Below are positions 23,698 to 34,600 of a DNA stretch of 64,000 nt, in pieces; position 1 is the stretch's first letter; each line of letters opens with the position of its first letter. The notes under the pieces are model-generated. The model was not told where the DNA came from. It saw nothing but the letters and a program-made list of their open reading frames with translations, and did no database searches. The stretch spans positions 7,068,001 through 7,132,000 of the forward strand of contig JBAJFE010000026.1 of NCBI GenBank assembly GCA_037903355.1, read 5' to 3'. The DNA is from Trichuris trichiura (taxonomy: Eukaryota > Nematoda > Enoplea > Trichinellida > Trichuridae). The translations under genes and the position numbers were made by a program.

Positions 23698-26332
23698 CAG
23701 TCGGCCCTCGTTATCCGCGGATTCTATACAACGCGGTTTGTCCAGCGTGAAATAGTGACGTCATCTTTTCACAAAAACATGCGCACCGCTGGCTGGCATT
23801 ATAATTGCACTAGTGTCGTTGCATGCCTGTGCAGCAGTGTGATCATCTGCCCGGGCGCGAAAGACCTTTTTTGCCTACAACGCTCTCTAACCGTGCACAA
23901 TGCTAATGAGGCCTTGTCATTTTTCTGACTGCTCATTATTGCTTCGTGCGCGTTGTCGCGGCCGCGCGCTGTGCGCAAATATCAGTTTCCCTGCAGCGTG
24001 GTCGGTCTGAACTTTCGCGTCGTGTAACTGGTGTCGCATAGAAGGATGGCTGACAGAAGGCAACTAAATGAACAGAGCGGTTCCTCTAGGGCTAAGAGAC
24101 AACGTAGCGTCCTTATTCTTCATGAGAAAGTAGAAGTCCTAGATCTTTTGAAAAGCGGATTGTCATGTGCCGATGTGGGCCGCAAGATCGGGAAGAATGA
24201 ATCCAGCATTCGTACGATAAAGCAGCAAGAAGCTGAGATTCGAAGAAGCGTGCATTCCGACCCTTCACTGGCGAAAAGAGCTGCTGTAGTTCGCAACAAA
24301 GTCCTCGTGAAGGCTGAGAAAGCGCTAAGCGTTTGGATAGAGGACATGTCGCGGAAGCGTGTCCCTGTCGACGGGAAAGTTATTCGGGAGAAAGCGCTGA
24401 GCTTATAAGAGCTCTTCTCTGGCTCGGTTGCAGAGAACGAGAGAAAAGAGTTTACTGCTAGCAAAGGATGGCTAAGCCAAATATGTGAAGGCTTCAACCT
24501 CAAGAACTTAAAGATCACTGGAGAAGCGGCATCGGCTGATTGCGTAGCTGCCTCGACATTCCCGGAGGAATTCAAAGAGATAGTGGACCAAAAGGGATAT
24601 CTCCCAGAACAAATCTTCAATTGTGACGAGACGGCATTATTCTGGAAGCAAATGCCAAAGCGCACGTACATCCACAAGAGCGCAAAGCAAGCCCCGGGAT
24701 TCAAGCCACTGAAAAGTCGACTCACTCTTGTGCTCTGTGGCAACGCTGCAGGACACATGATAAAGCCCGGCGTTGTCTACCGGACTCGTAATCCTCGGTC
24801 GCTCAGAAACAAGAACAAGGATTGCCTGCCGGTCTTCTGGCAGCACAACAAGAAGGCGTGGATGACGGTTATCCTTTTTACGGAGTGGTTTAACCAATGC
24901 TTCATTCCTGAAGCGAAAAAGTACCTGGAAAGCAAGGGGATGGCTTTCAAGGTCCTCCTCGTAATTGATAACGCCTCTGGTCACCCGCGATCTCTTTGCT
25001 TCGCTAATGAAAACGTCGAGGTGAAATTTTTGCCTGCTAACTCGACATCACTACTACAGCCACTGGATCAGGGCGCCATAAAATGCATTAAGGCTACTTA
25101 TACTCGTCTCGTATTTGGAAAGCTTCGTGATACCCTCCACGCTAATGCTGATTGCGATCTTACCGGCTTGTGGAAGCGTTTCTCAATTGCAGACGCTATC
25201 GCCCTCATTGCGGAGGCAGTACACGAGATAAAGCCTAGAACAGTCAGTGCTTGCTGGAAGCGTTTGTGGAGAGACGCAGTCAGTGAATGCGAGGACTTAG
25301 GTGCCATCGATGAGGAGGTCATGGGCATAGTGAATATTGCCAAGGAGTTGGGAGGTGAGGGTTTCTCCGACATGATAGAAGACGATATCAGAGAGCACAT
25401 AGAAGATTGTGGAGAACCGTTTACCAACAAGGAACTCGAAGAACTGATGCAATCACCTACGGCCAGTGACGACGACGTTATGGAAGATACAGAAGCTCAA
25501 ACACCCTCGGATTGGACGCTGCAAAAGCTGGCCACTATTTTCCGGCAAGCGCAGGTCCTAAAGGATATGATTGTTGCATATGATCCTTCCACGGAACGTG
25601 GCATCATCGTTACACGAGGAATAACGGCTTCGTTGAAACCGCTACAGGATTTATTCGATGAAGCGAAGAAAAGGGAGAGACAGCTCCCTATAACAATGTT
25701 TTTAACTAAAGCTCCGGCAGCTGGGGAGCCTATCATTTTAAGGCGAGAAGTTTCGCTACCAACAAGTTCAAGCAACCCTAGGGCTGGCCGGTTTCCAGGG
25801 GACCTGCACCCACCTACAGAAAGTGAGTGAATTGTCTGATTCCTGATGCGCCAAACATTTCTACCCGTAGACGTTTTGTTCTATGTGGATGTGTTCCATG
25901 TGATGTTCAGTATTTCTGCTTAAGTGCGCCTATGTATTTTATATTTCCCCTGCTCTGTACCCATTCCGCGCACCAGTACATTGCTTAGCTCATTAAAGCA
26001 AGGTGATTCCAAGGCGTTTAAAGAAAGATCATCCTACTTTCGTCCTTTCTTGTATGTAATGGCTTGGAATCTGATGGCTGGCCCCACTGGACAAGCGCAG
26101 TCTCATTGATGTCATTATCTCGTAGCTAGATTCCGTACTACCAAGTTTCAAAGCATCACTAGGTATGATAACCGTTCCGGAAGGAATTCAGGGGGATAGG
26201 ATGAAATACTCAGCTGGAATACAAGCTATTTGGCCTCTTTCATAGGGTATCCTATACAACGCGGAATTCGTTTTACGCGGTGTAACGCTCAAAATTCGGG
26301 ACGAATTCACCGCGGATAACGAGGGCCGACTG
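23698..26332 (+). mobile_element. pogo/Tigger DNA transposon (Tc1-mariner superfamily)
   Basis: A 2635-bp element bounded by perfect 23-bp terminal inverted repeats that start CAGTCGGCCCTCGTTATCCG, flanked on both sides by TA (23696-23697 and 26333-26334), the target duplication of this superfamily. Inside the repeats a 13-bp block, CTATACAACGCGG, recurs in direct orientation near each end (23724-23736 and 26262-26274), possibly extra transposase binding sites. The single gene is a Tigger-type transposase interrupted by one stop codon. Perfect termini and an otherwise open frame indicate recent insertion. It lies between the arrestin gene's 3' end and a TTAGGC foldback element. Confidence 0.97.
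24046..25830 (+). pseudogene. Tigger transposase with a single in-frame TAA
   Basis: A 594-codon transposase frame, intact except for TAA at 24406-24408 (codon 121) within EKALSL-stop-ELFSGS; related proteins usually have tyrosine here, so one base change at the third position explains it. Domains in order: an N-terminal pipsqueak-type helix-turn-helix (about 20-75, KSGLSCADVGRKIGKNESSI), a CENP-B-type DNA-binding domain (about 90-170, through ASKGWLSQICEGFNL), and a DDE_1 catalytic core. Catalytic aspartates are visible in FNCDETALFW, LLVIDNASGHP and LLQPLDQGAI, the DDD arrangement typical of Tigger. The acidic tail (EEDI/EELMQSP region) and a basic C-terminus follow. The ATG at 24046 is the first in frame; the frame extends a few codons upstream only with GTG. 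Without readthrough the product is a 120-residue DNA-binding fragment. Confidence 0.95.
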
Positions 26333-26433
26333 TATACGTAAAATGCCAAAAGACAAGCTACCAAAGTATTAAATCGAGTCCTTTCACCTTAGGGCCCTTT
26401 CAGCCTACAGTGAAAACATCTTCGGGACAAAGT

Positions 26434-26630
26434 GGGTTGCTTTCTCGCTACTTACTTTGCTGACTATAATTCCTTAGATCTCGGCTTAGGCTTAGGCTAG
26501 GGCGAAACAGGATAGCAGACAAGAACGGATGGAAAATTAGGTGCCTTCTGGGTAGAGCCTTGCCAGCTAGGGTAAGCCTAAGCCAAAATCTGAGGAAGGT
26601 ATAGTCAGCAAAGTAGCGAGAAAACAACCC
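26434..26630. repeat. Foldback element with TTAGGC in its arms
   Basis: The left arm 26434-26500 and right arm 26567-26630 are reverse complements with few differences. Shared blocks, read in the left-arm sense, are GGGTTG, TTTCTCGCTACTT, TTTGCTGACTATA, CCT-AGAT and GGCTTAGGCTTA, and the spacer is 66 bp. The left arm contains two perfect TTAGGC hexamers at 26486-26497. No coding capacity. It starts about 100 bp beyond the right end of the Tigger element but shares no sequence with its termini, so it is a separate repeat. Confidence 0.85.
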
Positions 26631-26793
26631 TGTTTCTCTCTGTGTTTCCGCTGTAGGTTTGCGGATCGTCTCTTTTCAATGTGATAGCTAGTTACGAATG
26701 CGGCATTGTATTATGTAGTTTTGTCGAAGAAACTTTCGGAACCTACCTTGTTTCAATCTTCAGCGGTGTAAAGACGGCGACTGAAATGATGCG

Positions 26794-26799
26794 TTTATT
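26794..26799 (-). other. Polyadenylation signal AATAAA
   Basis: AATAAA on the minus strand, about 60 bases downstream of the protease-homologue stop codon, a suitable distance for its mRNA 3' end. Confidence 0.6.
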
Positions 26800-26859
26800 T
26801 GTTGGCTGCAAGCTTTTGTTCGCAGCTAATGCAATATTTCGGAAGTGAACAAGTGCATC

Positions 26860-28555
26860 CTAACGTGAGCTACGTTTTGGCGGTATAATGTCAGGCAGGT
26901 TGCTTCTTATATACGCAGATTTTGTTTCAAGCCAACTTCTTGAATTGGAAATGTTGTCCAACACCGTTCTGTTATTATTGTTAGACGTTCCGTCGCCAAT
27001 AGCATGTATAAACCAACGATTACTCTTCAGGCACAGCATAGTCAATCCCTCACGCTAAAACATATACAATGGTAGGCTGAAATCCAGCGAACGTTAAGCT
27101 CTTTACATCGGTTTTTAATGGACGTGGTAGAAAAATTTCCGTACATACATCCTTTGTTAAATTGTTACACGTACGCTCTGTGTAATTGGTTACTTCATGG
27201 AAATATCCTGCGTGACCGTCTGCGAGAAACAGCGCTTAGTTTGAAGAAGCTTTTAGCAGCAATCACCTGACTTACCTGCCATGGAGGTGACCACACAACG
27301 TCCCTTTTCATCATCTTTGGTTCTGTTGCTATCCACGCAAGCAGGAGAGCTTTTGTTGTTAAACTTCAGGTAGTTTTCAGTGAATAGCAAAGCAACGTTT
27401 CTGCTCTGCCGACTTTTCTGAAAATCCAAATTCGCCAAAGTGATAGAAACTGGAATAGTAGAGTTTATTGATTTTTTGATCACTTCACATCGTCTGCAGG
27501 AAGTGTATCTGTAAAATAGGTTGTTTGAATAATCAACTGAAAAACGTAAGCTCACTTTAGCAAACAAGATGCCGTTGTTAGTATGACGTCTGATCTCCCA
27601 GTGCCAGGTTCTGTTTCTATCAAGTTGCCGTGACAGCGGACAGTAATATTACGGAAATGTTCATCAAAACATCTGCAGTGTATCTTAACCGACCAAGGAA
27701 ATACATTTTGCTGTGCTGTCACTGCTGGTTCTTTAGCTTCGGCTTCTAGTTGCGCCACTCCACAGCTGTCGAAAGGCTTATGCGCGTAAAAGGAGGTAAG
27801 AGAACCTCCAACAGCCTAAATACGCATATTAAATTTGAATAAACTTCAAACAACTACACGAAACGCAGGAGCAATCTATACTACTTTGTCGCAGAAGCGA
27901 AACTAAAACCGACGATTTTCTCTTCTATTAATGCTAATAATATGCTATTAAAACAAGGTCATCCAGATTAGTATTTTCAAACACTTTTACTGAAGCTTTT
28001 CAAGACTGCTTTCTTAGCCAACTTAACAACTGAATGTACAATGGTATTTCTGTGGAAAAACAATGCAGCACTCATTATAACATGAACGCTGACAACGCTC
28101 CACTAAGCCAATTATTAATAGCCTCACTGTGAGGCAACTGCTTAGCAAAACGAATTCACCTTCTCTTTACTTAACCTCAGCGGTATAAGTTAAGCTTAAT
28201 CTATTTATGTTAAAACGAACAGACGTAGAACGTGTTGTTATTCAACGTTCCACTCCAAGACGTTGGATGTTAGCAATCCGTCTTGCATCAGTTTTATTGT
28301 TTACAGGGAATTAAAACAGCATATAAAATGATCCCGCTAATGGCGTCCGCCTAAAGAAACGCTAAGCGGTCGCTACTCTACTCGGCTTAATGACAAATGA
28401 TTGTACGAAGGGGAAAACTGGCAAGTTCCAACAGCGTTTAAAAGCATACTCTTAAGAATAGTTGCAACCAAATAGAAAGATAGAGATAAAAAACTTACCC
28501 ACGTTTGCAACAGCGCAACCGTTACGACAGCGAACATACTCAATAAGTTCCACAT
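26860..28555 (-). CDS. Secreted trypsin-fold serine protease homologue, catalytically dead
   Basis: A 272-residue S1-family protein from five exons (28499-28555, 27556-27776, 27276-27508, 27107-27219, 26860-27054). All introns are GT-AG; the last three are 47, 56 and 52 bp. Exon 1 is a signal peptide (MWNLLSMFAVVTVALLQTW). The fold is recognisable from CGVAQ near the mature start, NVFPWSVKIH, CHGNLIE, VILTTASC, SRNVALLFTENYLKF, SPACVDS, GRCVV and the final strand and helix NRWFIHAIG and VLDNISNSRSWLE. All catalytic positions are changed: the TAAHC histidine is Ser (residue 89), the NDIALL aspartate is Asn (130), and GDSGG is replaced by DREGL, placing Glu at the serine site (about 210). The IVGG activation motif is absent. 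Seven N-glycosylation sequons are present (NIT, NST, NKS, NRT, NYT, NLT, NRT). Likely a secreted glycoprotein acting as binder, decoy or regulator. The exon 4/5 junction is the least certain part of the model. Confidence 0.9.
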
Positions 28556-31500
28556 CTCATTTACTGCGCTGAAATATAAACCATCGTTTTTCGTATGTCA
28601 ATGTTTGCGCACTAAGCGAGCAATTAATAAAACTGAGCTATTTGTTTAAGATTCATTTTACTCGCCTCTCGTAGCTGCAATCTTGTGAAATGAAAAAAGA
28701 GCGAACAGCCAAAAACAAGACGCTGCATATTGAAGTGACTCGAGCTACTTCACTTGCTCTTCAAAGTACTTCATAATTATGCAAAAGTGCCTTTTAGCTG
28801 ATTACATTACTTGAGCGGGCGCTTAATACCTATTTATTCTTAATACTAATAGTTGCTAATGTATTACAATGAGCTGGCACGAATCTTGCCAGCCGCATCT
28901 GAAACATTGTTATCTGTACTTTCGATTAACCGAACTTGCTGACAAGAACAATAGAGCTACGCCACGAATGAGTGATGCTCAAGTTGTGAGATCATCGCTT
29001 TCTAGCGAAATTATTTCCTTTTATGGTTTGCTAACTTCGAGCTACTGCTGTTTTTGAACTTTCAGAACCATTACCTGTACAAGCTATTTCAAGTAACACA
29101 TAAGAAACCGACACATGACAGTAAGAAGGGTCGGTAAGTTAGATACTTTGAAATTGTTGGATCGCTGTAGGCTATTGTTGTTGTGGTTTCATGCTTGGAT
29201 ACCAGTTTTAAGTTTGGTCATTTTCGTCTTATTTTTTTCAAATCAAATCTACAAACGTCAACCTTTACATCGCAAGGTTTGTTTTGCCGATCTTCTAAAA
29301 TTGAATGCAAAGTTGCTTTTTCGTTAGGAAAATTTGCAATGGTGAAAACGGGCAGATGCGCGGTACAGTTTCTAATATTCAAGTATTCAAGACAGTAAAA
29401 ATAGTACCTGAAAATCAATTGGTATTCCATTACCTGAACGATTCCTTGACAAGTCTGGTTTCTATAGCGGCGTTTCACTGCAATAGCAACGTGTTACAAA
29501 GCGAAGTGCATTTTTAAGACATCGCGAAGCAAAAAATGAAGGTTTAAAGCAAGCTATAAATTGTCAGCCGTATTTTTGCGAGTATGTAACACAGAACTGA
29601 ATTTCAAGGAAAACAATGAAAACATACAGTTTAAGAATGTCGCAAGCCTTTGATCGTACCGTTCAAATTACTAGAAAGGCACTAGTGGGTAGCTGGCGAA
29701 TTATATACCTCGCGACTTAAGGTCGAATAGACGAGATTGTCTACTCTTAGACAGAAGCGAGGATATACATCAAACAAAAATGGGGACACTTTTAGATATA
29801 TGTTCTATTATCACTTAAAATTGGAATTTCATAAATGTCTTTCTTCATGCTTCCCTATCCCCATTGATCAAAAGCATAATTTAAGGTGAGCACGCATAGC
29901 TTAGTTCAACATTACACTTTACCATATAACTCAGCAATCACGGGCATTACCAACACATAATTAACAATAAAAGCGAAAAGCCAAAAAAACTTACCTAAAC
30001 TCTACTAGTCATTCTATAATAAACGCGACTTCGGGATAAGTGCATCTTTTGAAGCATTTCCTTAGGATTTCAGAAGTGCAATGACCTGTGCAGCCGGTAC
30101 AGGATCCACAGCCTACTACTGAACCCATGGGATCCTCTGAAATAGCCGCGGAAATCAAATGACGTTACCATTCATAATGCCGTAGAAGAGGATTTTCCAT
30201 TAAAAAGTAACTTTGCCAATATTTCCCTACGCATTTAACCGGATTCGACTAATTAAGCAGACAACACAATATCAATTCGAATGTGTTTGAAGACAATCGC
30301 AAAAATGAACTGCTGAAGCAGAAGAACAACTTCTATAATCAAGCGAAACACGCATTATGTTTACAGTAGCTCAAATCGATTTACAAGTAATTCGCAGTAG
30401 AACGGAGTTTAGTTTTTAAAGACTACTTTAAAAGCTATGCGTTAAGAGCAATTGCTTTGAATGTATGATGTCAGGACAACTTAGTTTGAATGTCGCCAAC
30501 CTATTTCTGTTAATATAAATCTATTTACCATTTTACAAACAAAAACATTAGCATTTTTCAGCAACAGATAAGACATTTCGTGTATAGATTAAAGTGGAGT
30601 GATCTTTCTTTCACTTAGAATAAGCTCGCAAGCATTTAACCAAAGACGACGTGTGGTATCCATAAAATCTGAAGCAAATGGAAGCATTGTCTAAGCAACC
30701 AGTTTATCATAACGCTCCATTGATAAACTTTGTTCACAGTGTTTAAGTGCACTCCACCTCAACTTTGTTGGCAAACCAGTTTCCTAGAAAAAATAAAAAC
30801 ACATTGTGTGCTCGATATGAGCCCGGATGTGACAGTTGGGTATGCAGAATTTGCCTTTGTCTTTGCGACTGGACAAAGAGCGTTTTGTAAATGACCAGCT
30901 GTCTAATTCCTACATTGCGCCATGCCTTCATTTTGGATTGTCCGCTGTTAGCTTTGAGTTTCTACAATACCGGCAGCTAAGCTTTACCATATTTTCGTTA
31001 ACAACTTGAATGGTTTCACTGTGATGACAAATCTCAAAAACTGCACTAGTTTCTTATTTTTCTTTTACAAACCAAATGTTGAACGGAATTTTTAAAAATT
31101 ACTAACTATTTCGGTACGTTTACTTATTTTGCTTACTTTTGCGATGAACTTCTTTACGGAAGATAGCGAATTCATGATTCGCTTTCTTAATAAAGACTGA
31201 GCTTAGATAGCTTCCAGAAGCAATAATTCGTAATGTTTGCTTAACTGTGTACTTACGGAGGGAACAAACTTGATTCTTTCCTAGATTACCGTAATAATTC
31301 CGGGCGAATAGAAAAAGATACTCCTGCTTTGTTATATTTTTTGTCATTGCAAATCAACGCTTCAAAAGTGGTCTCACCTTGTTGCTTAGATAGTAAAACG
31401 TCTGTTTGGCAAAGTTTTAAGTCCAGCAGGAGAGAAAAGCAGTATTTTTACCAGTTTTGTTCTATCCTTTGTTGCTTTTATTGCTCACGTTTCCTGCCAC

Positions 31501-31600
31501 GTCTGCAGAACTGCTGCACGTTTCTTGCTGCCGGCGGGTAACCGTTTTAACGGTAAGCGTCAGAAAAAGAATGAAAGACACTAATTTGGCAACAGAAATG
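28556..31600. other. Intergenic between protease homologue and phosphatase
   Basis: AT-rich, with overlapping short open stretches on both strands at 28.9-29.5 kb and at 30743-30931 that resemble no family. It contains the 5' flank of the minus-strand protease homologue and the 3' flank of the phosphatase gene. I see nothing else in it. Confidence 0.45.
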
Positions 31601-31606
31601 TTTAAT
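31601..31606 (-). other. Polyadenylation signal variant ATTAAA
   Basis: ATTAAA on the minus strand about 75 bases beyond the phosphatase stop codon, the nearest plausible poly(A) signal for that gene. Confidence 0.5.
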
Positions 31607-31679
31607 TCAACAAAATCATACATAATTCACAGCCATGAGTGAGAATCGCAGACAGGAGTGCATTCCAGCTTTGCTGGGG

Positions 31680-34600
31680 TCATGCGTGATTCGATATAAC
31701 GGGTTCCATTTTTTCAGTGTGATACTCTGGACTGGTCATGTAATAATGAATCAACAAGTCGTTTAAGTACTTGTATTCTTCCTACAATATGAACAATACT
31801 GTAAGAATAATATACCTCCTTGTGTACGGAGAAAATTAAACCAACGTTATTACTGTGCAAATATCTGAAATATTTTAAAAATGAATTTTTTAAAGGTTCT
31901 TACCCTATGATCGAACAACTGGGGCCTGTTCAAACGGACAATCTTTGCCGCATGGAAGACGTCGACTCTTTGTTCGACATCTATTTGGTCTATTAAAATA
32001 TTTATAGCAACAAAGATACCGCATCTGCTGACTCCGTTGCTGAAATAGTTTCAATTAAAAGTTTGATGATTGTAGGTTTCAGTCTCTTACTGAGATATAA
32101 CCACGGTAGGCTTTGTGTCAGGCCGATCAGGTGCTCGTTTTCTCCAGAGGCGCGCCATTTTTATGACGTCGATTAATCCTGAGGTGGACAGCGGTACACG
32201 ATGCTGAGCAGGCCAGATTCTAACAGAAATAACGTTGCAAATTCTCGCATCGACTTCGTGAATGGAGCCCTTGCTGTTGACCATCAGTTCGGACAGTATC
32301 GAAGCCTGCAGTGCAACAATGGTGTCATAGGATGAGGGTGCTAGTCGAATGGCACCCAGCAAACACTACCTAATAGACAAGCGCATCTAGAAAAACCGCG
32401 TGCACACCATGTGAGCTAGTCTAAAATTTGGCATACACCTCTACCGTTAAAACAAATTTTTGCCGTATACCAATGAATCCAATTGGTCAGTTAACTTTCT
32501 TTCATTAGTCTCGTTATGCTTGGCCTTTTTCTTTCCCGGTATATCGAAAATTTTCTACAGAACGAACTGAGTGAGCCATTTTGAAAAAGCATTAATGTTC
32601 AAATGCGGGAAAGAAAAATTAAACTTCAACAAAATGAACAAAAACTGGAAGCGGTTACGGCTCAAGTAGGGAAAAAAGTGATATTCACCTTCTTAACTAC
32701 TTTGACAATATGTGAAGTGGCGTAGGGATATTGTTGGTAGCTCAGAACTTCAACCACAAAGGGACCATACGCTTGTCTACCTCTTGAGTGGATGAACCGA
32801 GGATAAACCTGATTAAAAAGCTGTAAATCGTCATCAACGCAGTCGGTGCAACGTTGGAAGGACCACTTTCAAATTTTCGTCGTTCGTCAAGTTCACCACT
32901 GTATGGCAGTTGTGGTCAAAAATCAACGCCCAGAAGCTGTCGATGGTATGCTGCTTTGGCCATTCGGTAACGATCCACTCGTTTTTTCGCTTGAACCCCT
33001 TAAAAGCAAAACATTAAATCAATTTCGATACAAAAAACTATATGATCTACAGCGAACATTTTTTAATATGACAAAATTTTATTCCGTTTATCTTTTTCAT
33101 ACGCTCATTTCCATATAGTCAACTAATTATAATCACAGGGAATTCTCTCTTGCATTAGGGTCGTATGGAATCATCACTAATGCCTACGTCATTTAAATTT
33201 TTGCATACTTTCGCAAAAAATTTCTATATCTTAATATATTAAGCTATGTATTGAATTCAAACAAAAATAAGAGAAATTTAAAATTTCGTTTATTGGAAAC
33301 CGCAGATGCATTGATAGAGTAATCAGATGAGACAATGCGCAGCTGCAGTGAAATTGATCCTATATAATTTAAAAGTTCTAGATGTTGAGCGCTAACGCTG
33401 CTACTACTTTCCAGTGGGCAGTCTCCGTAGAAAAGCGGGAAAAAAAGCAGCGCGAAAGGTAATTTTGAAATCCTTCTTTAAATAGTGGTACTTAATCAAA
33501 TAAGAAGCTGAAAATCTGCCTGAAGCGTTCAAGAAAAAATTCGGTCTGTTTAATGGATAGATAACTTGATTACACCTTAGATTACTATCCAGAATGTATT
33601 TTTACTTATTTCTATAATCAATAAAAGCAATAATCCTTTTGTGCAGATCCGTCATCGCGAACAGCTTTCATTACAAAAGTAGGATAGGCAGTTGATTCAT
33701 TTCAATTTTATGTAAAGCTATTTCATTCCAGCTCTGTGCGCTTCACGTATGAAATGTGCGCAAGGTACATTCGTGCTCAATTTTTTCTTTTTAGCTGACT
33801 CATAGCTCTTAAATGCGTTTGAGGTAATTACGTCATCACAGTCGATAAGGGAACGGTTACTACGCTTAATTATCTCCACTTCTAATGGGCGTACTTTCCG
33901 CTGAGTGAACAGGTAATTCGGTTTTCCCAACTTTCATTCTTTTCCGCCACTTTACCGTTTAATACCTGTCCAGCAATTGTGTCCTTACTTGAAAACAGAT
34001 CATTTTAGTTTCGTGCTGCGTGAAATTTTTGGCACCGAATCAATTCCAACATCACTAAAGTGCAGGAACCATTGTAGTGAAAGCTTTGTTGAACAATGTA
34101 TCAATCGGTTATAATTTTATAAATCAGCCATGATTTTGAAACGCAAAGAATCGCTAGTAGCTGATAAAGCTCAGCTATGTCATACGAATGAAGGATCAAG
34201 TACAGAAGAGCTTGCCGCCCGCGTTTTAAGACGCTAAAAGGATGCTCGCCTCTGCACAGAACGTCGGTGTAGGTTAAACATTTAAAAAAACGCAGGTACC
34301 ATTCGCTGATACTGAAAATGTCGAAATGTTTAACATTTAGCTCCACAGGATAATTGTAAATGAGTAATATTTGCCAGCACAAATATCTAATGCCAGTGAA
34401 ATCATTTTGCCCAGGAAAAGTATGGTATTAATGAATTCTTACTTCGCTGGCTGTCTTATTCTATCCTGGTCTATGTTTAAGCCACCATTTAAGGGCAACA
34501 CAGCCACAAAGCAATGGGAAAACAGCATACTGCTCCGTAGATGTCGCCACTGCAGGTTTGCGTGGGCGTAAGTGACAAGACCTTAGAAGTCTCCACAGGC

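Noticed and set aside
24120..24758. 212-codon minus-strand open frame
   Set aside because: Antisense to the Tigger transposase; the sense strand gives HTH, CENP-B and DDE motifs.
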